Shown piece after piece: positions 29,156-39,797 of a stretch of 64,000 nt of DNA. Within the stretch, counting starts at the first letter, position 1, and every line of letters starts with the position of its first letter. A model generated the notes under the pieces. It searched no databases. It was not told the origin of the DNA and was given only the letters and a program-made list of their open reading frames with translations. This DNA is from Streptomyces curacoi. GTDB taxonomy: Bacteria > Actinomycetota > Actinomycetes > Streptomycetales > Streptomycetaceae. The stretch spans positions 436,945-500,944 of the forward strand of contig NZ_KQ947987.1 of the NCBI RefSeq assembly GCF_001513975.1. Direction: 5' to 3'. A program made the translations under genes and the position numbers.

Positions 29156-30526
29156 TTGTGGAGGTGTGCCCTGCCGCCACTCCTCCGCTACCCGAGCGTC
29201 GACGAGCTGGGCGCCCGGGCGCACGCACTCGTCGCCCGCCGCCCCCGCGAGGCACGGCTGCGCCGTGTGGGGACGTCCCGCGCGGGCACGCCCCTGTGGC
29301 TGCTCTCCGTCGGCCACGGCAGCCGCCAGACCCTCGTCGTGGCCGGCCCGCACGCCAACGAGCCGGTGGGCGGCGCCACCGTGCTGCGGCTGGCCGAACG
29401 GGTGCTCGCCGACCCCCGTCTGCACGAGGGCGCCGACGCCACCTGGAACCTGCTGCTGTGCCTCGACCCCGACGGCCTGCGCCGCAACGAGGGCTGGGTG
29501 CACGGCCCCTACACCCTCGGCGGCTACTTCCGGCACTTCTTCCGGCCCGGCTTCCTGGAACAACCCGAATGGCTGCCCGACGGCGCGGCCGGCGCCACGC
29601 TGCCGGAGACCCGTGCCCTGCTCGACCTCCAGGACGAACTGCGGCCCTTCCTCCAGTGCTCCCTGCACGGCGTCGACGTCGGCGGCGGCTTCGTCGAGCT
29701 GACCCACGACCTGCCCGGCCTCGCCCGGCGCGTCGCGCACACCGCCGCCCGCCTCGGCATCCCCCGCGAGCTCGGCCCCTACGACACCCTGTACTGGCCG
29801 GAACTGGGACCCGCCGTCTACCGGATCCCCATGCCGCGCCGGGGCGACCTGGCCGCCGCCATCACCGAGGCGGCCGTCGAGTCGACCTGGTTCCATCCGC
29901 ACCGGCACGGCACGGTCACGGCGGTCGTCGAGGCCCCCATGTGGGGGGTGGCCGCGGTGGAGGACGGTGCCCCGCACGCCGATGAGGAAACGGTCCTGCG
30001 CATGGTGAGCCACACACTCCGCCACGACACCCGCGTCCTGGAGCGGCTGCTGGAGCGCCTGCGCCCGCACCTTCCCGCCGGACCGGAGACGGCCCGGCTG
30101 CTCGCCCCGGTGGACGACTATTTACTGGTCTGCCCCGGGCTCGCCGACGCATGGGATCCCGACGTCGAGGTCCCCGTCGGCGTGCACCCTTTTCCCCCGC
30201 TCAGCACCGCCCACCTGGCCGCCCTGCGCATCGCCGGGCGGCGCCTGGCCCTGCGGACGGCCGGGCTGCTGCACCAGCTCGTGCGGGGCGCCGGGCGCGA
30301 TCCGGCCGGGGCGCTGCCGGAACTCGACCGGCTCCTCGACGAGTGGTGCGAGGACTACCGCGACGGCTGCGGGGCGCGCTGGATACCGGTCGCTCGACAG
30401 GTGGAGTACCAGTCACGGGTGGTGCTCGCCGCGTTCGAACTCGCCGGGCGATACGCGCCCGCCCGCTCCCGTTCGGGTGAGTCGGGGTGGAATGCCGGGG
30501 CTGCCGTGCCGATGCATCGGGAATGA
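29156..30526 (+). CDS. M14-family zinc carboxypeptidase-like protein (paralogue 1)
   Basis: A 456-residue protein with an M14-type core: zinc ligands in GPHANEPVGG (His and Glu of HxxE) and the third His in CSLHGVD; VVEAPMWG probably carries the catalytic Glu. No signal peptide is visible, unlike typical secreted carboxypeptidases. A paralogue of similar length is encoded convergently at 30981. Codon 323 is TTA (30122), so expression should need the bldA tRNA. The last bases overlap the start of the SSI-type gene (ATGA), so translation is coupled. The start is uncertain: TTG 29156 is the first in-frame codon able to initiate; a GGAGG at 29160 hints at a slightly later non-standard start. Substrate unknown. 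Confidence 0.75.
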   Translation: MWRCALPPLLRYPSVDELGARAHALVARRPREARLRRVGTSRAGTPLWLLSVGHGSRQTLVVAGPHANEPVGGATVLRLAERVLADPRLHEGADATWNLLLCLDPDGLRRNEGWVHGPYTLGGYFRHFFRPGFLEQPEWLPDGAAGATLPETRALLDLQDELRPFLQCSLHGVDVGGGFVELTHDLPGLARRVAHTAARLGIPRELGPYDTLYWPELGPAVYRIPMPRRGDLAAAITEAAVESTWFHPHRHGTVTAVVEAPMWGVAAVEDGAPHADEETVLRMVSHTLRHDTRVLERLLERLRPHLPAGPETARLLAPVDDYLLVCPGLADAWDPDVEVPVGVHPFPPLSTAHLAALRIAGRRLALRTAGLLHQLVRGAGRDPAGALPELDRLLDEWCEDYRDGCGARWIPVARQVEYQSRVVLAAFELAGRYAPARSRSGESGWNAGAAVPMHRE

Positions 30527-30936
30527 CGCAACGCATCACAGCGGTACGAGGCGGTCTGCTGACGGCAGCCGCCGCCCTCGCCCTCGGCGCGGCTGCGCCC
30601 CAGGTGACGGCTCAGGACTCCGACACCGGCAACTGGCTCTTCGTCACGGTCACCCGCGGTGACGGCCACCATGACGAGTCGCCCGGCAGGCTGCTGCTGT
30701 GCGATCCGCCGCAGGGCCACGCCAAGGCGGCCGAGGCCTGTGCGGACCTTGAGCGGGTCGGCGGCGACATCCGCCGGCTCGACCGGAAGGACGCCTTCTG
30801 CCCGATGATCTACGCGCCGGTGACCGCCCACGCGCGCGGGGAGTGGAACGGACGCCGGATCGAGTACCGGGAGACGTTCGCGAACGGGTGCGGGATGGCC
30901 GCGCGGACCGGGGCGGTGTTCGCGGTGGACGGCTGA
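30523..30936 (+). CDS. Streptomyces subtilisin inhibitor (SSI)-family protein
   Basis: A 137-residue secreted protease inhibitor of family I16. Signal peptide MTQRITAVRGGLLTAAAALA, mature part about 110 residues. Hallmarks: LLLCDPPQGHAKAAEACADL, VGGDIRRL, FCPMIYAPV (reactive-site loop, P1 Met and P1' Ile by analogy with SSI CPMVYDP), EWNGRRIEYRETFANGCGM and terminal FAVDG. Four Cys match the two SSI disulphides. The ATG at 30523 overlaps the TGA of the M14 gene (ATGA), so the inhibitor is produced with that peptidase. The usual targets of SSI proteins are subtilisins, such as the one encoded at 8037. Confidence 0.9.
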   Translation: MTQRITAVRGGLLTAAAALALGAAAPQVTAQDSDTGNWLFVTVTRGDGHHDESPGRLLLCDPPQGHAKAAEACADLERVGGDIRRLDRKDAFCPMIYAPVTAHARGEWNGRRIEYRETFANGCGMAARTGAVFAVDG

Positions 30937-30949
30937 CGCCGCACCGCAC

Positions 30950-31011
30950 GGCGCTGCACGCGCGCGTGCGGCGGCGCGGCTCACGCCGCCCGGTCGCGCG
31001 CGTGCAGCGCC
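30950..31011. terminator. 17-bp perfect inverted repeat between convergent SSI and M14 genes
   Basis: GGCGCTGCACGCGCGCG (30950-30966) pairs perfectly with CGCGCGCGTGCAGCGCC (30995-31011) around a 28-nt loop. The right arm lies in the final codons of the convergent M14 gene (ALHARDRAA). It probably terminates the SSI transcript. Confidence 0.55.
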
Positions 31012-32231
31012 GCCGCGAGAACGGTGCGGGACTGGTGTTCCACCTGGTGCTCCAGAGGCACCCAGCGGGCGCGGAAGCGCTCGGCGAAGGCGTCGCTCCA
31101 GGTCGCCACCAGGCGTTCGAGACGGGGTGCCGCGCAGTCGTCGGCCTCCTGCAGGACCCGCAGCAGCATGGCCGCCGCCCGCAACGGCAGCCGGCGGCCG
31201 AAGGCGTCCACGCTCCCGACGTAGGCCATGGTGTTGTCGGCGGGCGGCGTGTGCATCCAGTCGGCGGCCAGCCCCGGCACCAGCTCCAGCGCCCACTTCG
31301 CGGCCCGCAACAGCGGCCCCTCGGCGCCGTCCAGGCGGGGGAGCGCCTCGGCGAGCACCCGCTCCACCTCCAGCGCGTCCCGCAGCAGGCGCGCCCCCAG
31401 CCGCCGCATCGCCCTGGCCGGGGCCGGATGCGGCGCCGGATCGTCCACCAGGTCGCTCGCCCACATCGGCACCTCGACGACCGCGGTCAGGCCGCCGTAG
31501 CGGTGCACGTGGTACCAGGTGCTGCTGCGCGCGTCATCCGGCATGCTCGGGTACGCCGCGCCCGCGCCCGGCGCCGGCATCACGTGCACCCCCGGCCCGG
31601 ACGCGGGCCAGCCCGCCGCGTCCGAGGCCCCGGTCTCCACCGGGATGTGCAGCTCCGCCGCGGACTTCGCGAACGGCTCGGCGAGTCCGGGGACGTCCTT
31701 GGTCAACTGCACCCAGCTGCCGCCGAGATCGGTGCCGTGCAGGGTCACCTGCAGATAGGGGCGCAGTTCGTCGATGACCCCGGTCAGTGCGCGCGTCTCC
31801 GGCGGCAGCCGGTCGGGCGGCAGGGCGGCCGGTGCCCACTCGGGCTGCTCCGGGGCCGCGGGCCGGAAGAAGCCGAGGTGGTAGTCGAACAGAGTGCGGG
31901 GTGCCGGGGTCACGTGCAGGCTCGCCCCGTCGGGATCCGCGCAGAGCAGGAAGTGCCAGGAGGTGTCGGCCCGCAAGCGTCTTTCGTGCAGGACGCGTTC
32001 GGCGACGGCGAGGAGGGTGCAGCCGCCGGTCGGTTCGTTGGCGTGTGCGCCCGCGACCACCAGGACGGCGCGCCGGGCGCGGCCGATGGACAGCAGGTGG
32101 AGGGGTCTGCCCGCGCGGGAGGCCCCCACCTGTCTCAGCGTGCACAAGCCGGGTCGGTGAGCGGCCAACGCGCGGGCGGACAGAACTAGTTCGGCATGGG
32201 TGGGGTAGCGCGGCTCCGGCAGAAGACTCAC
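30981..32231 (-). CDS. M14-family zinc carboxypeptidase-like protein (paralogue 2)
   Basis: Paralogue of the gene at 29156, with parallel order of motifs: LRQVGASRAGRPLHLLSIGR, GAHANEPTGGCTLLAVAERV (HxxE), a PDG motif (LLCADPDGASLH), VTLHGTDLGG (third zinc ligand), and VVEVPMWASDLV (catalytic Glu region). It keeps the tail RARWVPLEHQVEHQSRTVLA, as paralogue 1 does (ARWIPVARQVEYQSRVVLA). No signal peptide is visible. I prefer the GTG at 32231 (SLLPEPRYPTHAEL), which matches the paralogue's N-terminus; the frame is open to 32273. The two copies face each other around the SSI gene. No TTA codon was seen in this copy. Confidence 0.75.
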   Translation of the reverse strand: MSLLPEPRYPTHAELVLSARALAAHRPGLCTLRQVGASRAGRPLHLLSIGRARRAVLVVAGAHANEPTGGCTLLAVAERVLHERRLRADTSWHFLLCADPDGASLHVTPAPRTLFDYHLGFFRPAAPEQPEWAPAALPPDRLPPETRALTGVIDELRPYLQVTLHGTDLGGSWVQLTKDVPGLAEPFAKSAAELHIPVETGASDAAGWPASGPGVHVMPAPGAGAAYPSMPDDARSSTWYHVHRYGGLTAVVEVPMWASDLVDDPAPHPAPARAMRRLGARLLRDALEVERVLAEALPRLDGAEGPLLRAAKWALELVPGLAADWMHTPPADNTMAYVGSVDAFGRRLPLRAAAMLLRVLQEADDCAAPRLERLVATWSDAFAERFRARWVPLEHQVEHQSRTVLAAALHARDRAA

Positions 32232-32273
32232 CCCCGTCACATCCGCCCGGCTTCGCAATCCGCAGTACCCCAC

Positions 32274-32651
32274 GGTCCGGTTTAGGTGTCAAGGAGTTCA
32301 CGGGGGAGGCTCCCGGGGGCGCCCAGTTGCATTCACCGCCCCGCCGGTGCGGCGGTGGGCGCCGACGGGAGCGCGAGGCCCGTCGCGTCGCTCCACGAGG
32401 GTGACTTCCGGCCCATGGACCCCAGGAGGGCCGCCGGACGCCCGGGCGCGAGGGACGCGTGGTCGTTCGTCACCACGCGCCGGCCGCCTGCCCCGAGCCC
32501 CCGGAGCACGCGCGGGCACGAGCCGGTCACCGGGACGATGCCACGGCGCGCGGTGCAGCCGTACACGCCGACTGCGCGCTCGACGGACACGCTCTCCCGG
32601 ATTGTCCCTACCGCGCGGGCGGACGTACGGCAGTACGGCCGCACCGCCCGC
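32274..32651. other. Intergenic region between paralogue 2 and treY
   Basis: About 380 bp without a recognisable gene. Open frames exist on both strands because of the GC content, but none has an SD, a conserved motif or consistent GC3 bias. It contains the promoter side of the M14 gene and the 3' flank of treY. No repeat was found. Confidence 0.5.
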
Positions 32652-35015
32652 TCACTTCGGCCCCTGCCCGCCGACCCGCTCCAGCAACGCCACCGGCAGC
32701 CGCTCGAAGAGCTCCTCCACGCGCGCGTGCCCGGTGAACTCCCGCTCCGGAGCCAGCACGTCGGCCCACCGCCCCGGCGGCAGCGGCAGCAGCGTGTCAC
32801 GCCAGCCACCCGAGCGCGCCAGCCGCAGCGACAGCCGCGTCACGGCGGTGACCACCTCACCGGAGCGCGCGAAGGCCACACAGTGGGCGGCCGCCGGGCC
32901 CTCGGCCGTCAAGGGCGCGTACGACGCCGAGTCACCGAACACCTCGGGGCGCCGCCTGCGCAGCCGTAGCGCGGCGGCCGTCACCGCGCCCTTCTCACCC
33001 GGGTCCTCGGGCGGGAACCGCACGGCCCGCCGGTTGTCCGGGTCGACCAGGGCGAGGTACTCGCCCTCGGTGCCCTGGTAGACGTCCGGGACGCCCGGCA
33101 TCGTCAGCTGGGTCAGGGCCACGCCCAGCATGTTCGCCCGGATGTGCGGCCCCAGACCGCTCCGGAAGGCGGCCACACGCTCGCCCGGCGCCCCGCACGG
33201 CCCCGCGGCGACGAACGCCGCCACGGCCTCCTCGTACGGCGGCTCCTGTTCCGTCCAGCTCGTGAACAGCCCCGCCTCGCGCACATGCTTCAGCAGCGCA
33301 CCCTGAACGCGGTCGACGGCCGCCTCGCCCAGCCCGAACACCGTCTGCCAGGCAGCCCACGCCAGCTGCGCGTCGGGCACGCCCTCGCCGTCGCGCGTCA
33401 CCTCGGCCAGGACGTCCGCCCAGCGCTCCGGGCACTCGGTGAGCACCGCCAGCGCGGCCCGTACGTCGGCGCTGCGCTTGGTGTCGTGCGTCGATGCGAC
33501 CGTCCCGGTCACCGGCCAGTCGCGCTGCACGCGCGCGCAGTACGCGTGGAACTCGTCGGGCGTGACCGCCGGGCTCCCCGGGTTCCCGCCCACCTCGGTC
33601 GCCGACAGCAGCGGCACATAGCGGTAGAACGCGGTGTCCTCCACCGACTTGGCCCGCAGCGCCGACGCCGTCTGCGCGAACCGGGTGCGGAACTCCACAT
33701 GGTCCGGCCCGTCGCCGGCCCGCCCGAGGACCAGTTCCCGCACGGCGTCCACCGCACCGGCCTCCTCGGGCACGACGAAGGCGAGCCGGGCCTCCTCCGC
33801 GGCCTGCTCGGTGACCACGCGGGCCGCGTCCCCGGAGGCGTACGGCCGGTAGACCTCCAGCCGGACGAGGAGCTCCTGCAGGGCGGTGCGCAGCGCCCAG
33901 GGCGCGCGGTCGCGCAGCGCGGGCTCCGGCGACGTGGCGCACACGCGGTGTGCCACGTGCGTCAGCCGGTCGATCTCGGTGGCCAGCTCGTGCGTGAGCA
34001 CCTTGTACGCCGCCCGCCGCGTCGTCGCCTCCCAGTCACCGCCCCGGTCCGTCTGGGGGGCCGCGAACCGCCGGTACTGCCCGAGGAGTTCCCCGAACCC
34101 CGCCGGGTCGGTGAAGAGGCCGTCGATGTGCCGCAGGGCGTCGTAGCCGGTGGTGCCGGCGACCGGCCAGGAGGCGGGCAGGTGCTCACCGTCCGACAGG
34201 ATCTTCTCCACGACCGTCCAGCGCCCGCCGGTCGCCTCATGGAGGCGCTGGAGGTACGCGTCCGGGTCGGCGAGGCCGTCCGGGTGGTCGATGCGCAGTC
34301 CGTCGATCACGCCCTCGTGGAGGAGCTGGAGGATCTTGGCGTGGGTGGCCTCGAACACCTCCGGGTCCTCGACCCGCACCCCGATCAGCTCCGAGATGCT
34401 GAAGAACCGCCGGTAGTTGAGCTCCGTACGGGCCAGCCGCCACCACACCGGGCGGTACCACTGGGCGTCCAGGAGCTGCGGCAGCGGCAGGTCCTCGGTG
34501 CCCTCGCGCAGCGGGAACACATGGTCGTAGTAGCGCAGGACGTCGCCCTCGACCCGCAGGCGGCCGAGCTCCTCGCCCAGCGGGTGCCCCAGCACCGGCA
34601 GCAGCACCTGCCCGTCCTGCGCCTCCCAGTCGATGTCGAACCAGCGCGCGTACGGCGACTTCGGGCCCTCGCGCAGCACCTCCCACAGGGCGCGGTTGTG
34701 GCGCGGGGCCATGGCCATGTGGTTCGGCACGACGTCCACCACCAGCCCCAGGCCGTGCTCGCGCGCGGTGTGCGCCAGCGCGCGCAGCCCCTCCTCGCCG
34801 CCCAGTTCCTCGCGCACGCGCGCGTGGTCCACGACGTCGTAGCCGTGCCCCGACCCCGGGACCGCCTCCAGGACCGGGGACAGATGCAGGTGCGAGACGC
34901 CGAGCGAGGCCAGATACGGCACGGCCGCCGCCGCGGCCCCGAACGGGAACGCGGGCTGCAGCTGCAGCCGGTAGGTGGCGGTGGGCGCCGTCGGGTCAGG
35001 TCGCTCAGGTGTCAT
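32652..35015 (-). CDS. treY: Maltooligosyl trehalose synthase
   Basis: GH13 enzyme of 787 residues that isomerises the terminal alpha-1,4 bond of maltodextrins to alpha,alpha-1,1. Start TATYRLQLQPAFPFGAAA, SHLHLSPVLEAVPGSGHGYD and VVDVVPNHMA are typical for TreY. Nucleophile Asp243 (GLRIDHPDGL), acid/base Glu270 (TVVEKILSDG) and STHDTKRSADVRAAL (transition-state His/Asp) are present. The product feeds TreZ (26485-28230). The ATG at 35015 is 118 bp from the upstream glgX stop, so glgX and treY are probably co-transcribed. Confidence 0.95.
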   Translation of the reverse strand: MTPERPDPTAPTATYRLQLQPAFPFGAAAAAVPYLASLGVSHLHLSPVLEAVPGSGHGYDVVDHARVREELGGEEGLRALAHTAREHGLGLVVDVVPNHMAMAPRHNRALWEVLREGPKSPYARWFDIDWEAQDGQVLLPVLGHPLGEELGRLRVEGDVLRYYDHVFPLREGTEDLPLPQLLDAQWYRPVWWRLARTELNYRRFFSISELIGVRVEDPEVFEATHAKILQLLHEGVIDGLRIDHPDGLADPDAYLQRLHEATGGRWTVVEKILSDGEHLPASWPVAGTTGYDALRHIDGLFTDPAGFGELLGQYRRFAAPQTDRGGDWEATTRRAAYKVLTHELATEIDRLTHVAHRVCATSPEPALRDRAPWALRTALQELLVRLEVYRPYASGDAARVVTEQAAEEARLAFVVPEEAGAVDAVRELVLGRAGDGPDHVEFRTRFAQTASALRAKSVEDTAFYRYVPLLSATEVGGNPGSPAVTPDEFHAYCARVQRDWPVTGTVASTHDTKRSADVRAALAVLTECPERWADVLAEVTRDGEGVPDAQLAWAAWQTVFGLGEAAVDRVQGALLKHVREAGLFTSWTEQEPPYEEAVAAFVAAGPCGAPGERVAAFRSGLGPHIRANMLGVALTQLTMPGVPDVYQGTEGEYLALVDPDNRRAVRFPPEDPGEKGAVTAAALRLRRRRPEVFGDSASYAPLTAEGPAAAHCVAFARSGEVVTAVTRLSLRLARSGGWRDTLLPLPPGRWADVLAPEREFTGHARVEELFERLPVALLERVGGQGPK

Positions 35016-35133
35016 GGAAAGCTACGTACCCGCCTCGCCGCCCTTCCTGTCATCCGGCCCCGCCACGTGGTCCCACGCGCGTGCCCCGACGAGGACGACG
35101 GGGCCGGGACACGCGCGCCGAGGCACTGCCCTC

Positions 35134-37281
<2,148 letters not shown>

Positions 37282-37462
37282 GGATACGACTCTTTCAGCT
37301 CGAGCGCGCCGTCGGGGCGGCCTTGGCGTCGAGTCTCCCCGAAAGTGATGGAACCACCTATGACTTACGTCCCTCTTACCGGTCGACCAGCGCATACGAG
37401 GTATGCCGAACCAGTGGGGCCAACACGTACTCCCGGGGACGTACGGGGAGTAGGGGGAAGAT

Positions 37463-38284
37463 GTGCGCAAGATAGTGCACCGCCATCTGGGCAAGGTGGT
37501 GGCCGGTGCGGCCATCGCGGTGGCCGGAACCGCCGTGATGGTCGGCATCACCCTGCCGGGGACGGCCGGGGCCGACGAAACGGGAACGGACAACAGCGGC
37601 CGGGCCGCCCAGCAGGCCGCTCAGGGGCAGGGACAGGGGGCCGGCGCGGTGCCGCCGGGCGTCGTCGAACAGGCCCCGGAGGAGGGTGACCGGGGCACGG
37701 GCAACGACCCGCTGACCGACGACGAGATGGAACGCGCGGCGAAGCTCGCGGCGAGCCCGCAGCTGCGCACCGCCGGCGAGGACGTCGAGGGCGACCGCGG
37801 TCCGCAGCGCGTCGGCGTCGACCTCGCCGAGCCGGATGCCGACGAGCTGGACAGGGCGGACGCACCGCGCCGTGCCGAGGTGACGTTCTACGACTACAAG
37901 GCCGACGCGCTCGTCACCAGGACCGTCAACCTTGACACCGGGAAGGTCGAGCAGACCGTCACCGAGCACGGCGTCCAGCCGCCGCTGAGCCGTGCCGAGT
38001 ACGCCGAGGCGGCCAGGCTCCTCATCGCCGACCCGCTGGGCGCGGGCATGAAGGCGGACTTCAAGGACGCCACCGGCAAGGAGCTCACCTCGCCGGACCA
38101 GCTGCTGCTCAACGGCGCCGTGTACCGGGCGGCTCCGGGCGCCCAGCCCGCCGTGCTCGACAAGTGCGGCGAGCACCGGTGTGTGCGGCTGTTCCCGAAG
38201 GTCAAGAACGGGCCCTGGATCGACGCCCGGTCCTTCGTGATCGACCTGAGCGCCCGCAAGGCCGCCAAGCTCGACATCGGCTGA
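37463..38284 (+). CDS. Secreted copper amine oxidase N2/N3-domain-like protein
   Basis: A 273-residue exported protein. Signal MRKIVHRHLGKVVAGAAIAV with cleavage near AGA-DE, then a Gln/Gly-rich linker. The folded part begins NDPLTDDEMERAAKLAASPQ and continues APRRAEVTFYDYKADALVTR, TVNLDTGKVEQTV and HGVQPPLSRAEYAEAARLLI. This order matches the N2 and N3 domains of copper amine oxidases (L-x-x-x-E; RRA-x-V-x-x-Y-D; VDLxxGxV; GVQPP; EF-x-x-AE-x-L). The catalytic domain is encoded by the next gene, 69 bp downstream. I infer one enzyme split into two exported chains. The GTG start follows AGGGGGA. Confidence 0.6.
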   Translation: MRKIVHRHLGKVVAGAAIAVAGTAVMVGITLPGTAGADETGTDNSGRAAQQAAQGQGQGAGAVPPGVVEQAPEEGDRGTGNDPLTDDEMERAAKLAASPQLRTAGEDVEGDRGPQRVGVDLAEPDADELDRADAPRRAEVTFYDYKADALVTRTVNLDTGKVEQTVTEHGVQPPLSRAEYAEAARLLIADPLGAGMKADFKDATGKELTSPDQLLLNGAVYRAAPGAQPAVLDKCGEHRCVRLFPKVKNGPWIDARSFVIDLSARKAAKLDIG

Positions 38285-38353
38285 ACCTTATCGGTTCAGT
38301 TTTCCAACTCGCACCCCATGTACTTGCACCTCCTGTAAGGGAGTCACTTCTTC

Positions 38354-39694
38354 ATGCGCGAAAAGAGTTCGATCAGCGGCCCCCGGCCGAGAATGAGCCG
38401 TGCCCGCAAGGGCGCCGCCGTGGGCCTGTCCCTGGCCGCGCTGGCCGCCGGCGCGACGACCGGGGCGGCACCCGCCTCCGCCCAGCCGAAGAACGCCCCG
38501 GCGCCGGCGGCCGACTGCAGCGCCGCCTACCGCATCGAGCAGAAGCTCACCGGCGGCACGACCTGGCGGATGTGCTGGCGCTACGACGGCAAGGCCGGGC
38601 TCGTCCTGGAGAAAATCTCCTACCAGCCCAAGGGCGAGACCAAGCCGATCAAGGTCCTCAACAGCGCCCGGCTCGGCCAGATCCACGTCCCGTACGACGA
38701 CGGAAGCGTCGAGTACGACGACCTGACGGGCTTCGGCTTCGCCCAGGGGCTGATGAACCTGGCGCCCGGCGAGTGCCCCGGCGGCACCATCAAGACGGTC
38801 AAGGTCCCAGAGGCCTGGGACCCGCAGAACGCCGACGTCAAGGGCCTGTGCACCACCACGCGCGCGCGTGGCCACGCCTACCGCATGCAGGGCGACGCCG
38901 CGAACAAGGTCTACCAGGCGCAGAGCAAGGACCTGCTCGTCTACACGGTCAACCAGGTCGGCTGGTACGAGTACATGACCGAGTGGCGCTTCCAGGACGA
39001 CGGCACGGTCACCATGAACGTCGGTGCCACCGGCAGCCTCTCCTACGACGACTACGACGCCGGCGACGGCCGCGGCTGGCCCATCGGCAAGGGCGACCGC
39101 GCCAAGGCCACCAGCCACAGCCACAACGTCTTCTGGCGGCTCGACTTCGGCCTCGACGGCTCCACCAAGAACCGGATCGAGCAGTACGACTCCGCCGTGA
39201 CCGCGCCCGCCTCGGGTGACCCCGCTCCGAAGACCAGGACCACCCGCACGAAAATCGCCAAGGAACTCGCGGGCGACGCCAAGAACTACCGCTGGTGGCG
39301 CGTGGTCAGCGCGACCGGGAAGAACAAGGACGGCCACGCGCGGTCCTACGAGATCGTCCCCGGCGCCAGCACCAAGTACCCGGGCCGCAGCTACACCAAG
39401 CACGACATGTACTTCACCGAGTACAACAAGTGCGAGAAGTTCGCCACGCACAACCCCGGTTGCGGCAACGGCCACCCCAAGTCCGTCGACAAGTGGGTCA
39501 GCGGCCAGGCCCTGACACACCCGATCGCCTGGATGAACGTGGGCTTCCACCACATCGCCCGCGACGAGGACCAGCAGCCCATGCCGGTCCACTGGCAGGG
39601 ATTCTCCATCGTCCCGCGGGATGTCACCGCTATGAATCCGCTCACTCCGAGCGAGCTCGCCTGGCAGAACGGGCACTGGCGGCCGCGTAGTTGA
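38354..39694 (+). CDS. Secreted copper amine oxidase catalytic-domain-like protein
   Basis: A 446-residue exported protein with signal peptide ending ASA. It aligns with the C-terminal catalytic domain of copper amine oxidases. VEYDDLTGFGFAQGLMNLAP matches the catalytic-base region, and QVGWYEYMTEWRFQDDGTV matches the topaquinone segment, with Tyr205 at the modified position. SHSHNVFWRLDFGLDG supplies copper ligands His255 and His257, and VGFHHIARDED the third His (399/400), followed by PMPVHWQGFSIVPRD. The usual Asn-Tyr-Asp/Glu motif reads Trp-Tyr-Glu, so cofactor formation may differ. The N2/N3 domains are absent and encoded by the preceding gene. SD TAAGGGAG precedes the ATG by 14 nt. Substrate unknown. 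Confidence 0.65.
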   Translation: MREKSSISGPRPRMSRARKGAAVGLSLAALAAGATTGAAPASAQPKNAPAPAADCSAAYRIEQKLTGGTTWRMCWRYDGKAGLVLEKISYQPKGETKPIKVLNSARLGQIHVPYDDGSVEYDDLTGFGFAQGLMNLAPGECPGGTIKTVKVPEAWDPQNADVKGLCTTTRARGHAYRMQGDAANKVYQAQSKDLLVYTVNQVGWYEYMTEWRFQDDGTVTMNVGATGSLSYDDYDAGDGRGWPIGKGDRAKATSHSHNVFWRLDFGLDGSTKNRIEQYDSAVTAPASGDPAPKTRTTRTKIAKELAGDAKNYRWWRVVSATGKNKDGHARSYEIVPGASTKYPGRSYTKHDMYFTEYNKCEKFATHNPGCGNGHPKSVDKWVSGQALTHPIAWMNVGFHHIARDEDQQPMPVHWQGFSIVPRDVTAMNPLTPSELAWQNGHWRPRS

Positions 39695-39797
39695 GAAACG
39701 ACCCTGTCCATCCGGCTGCACCGCCCGCCGCTCCCGGAGTACCCTTCCTTGATCGTTGGGACGGGGAGTGCTCGGGGGAGCGGAAGGCGGTGCGCGG

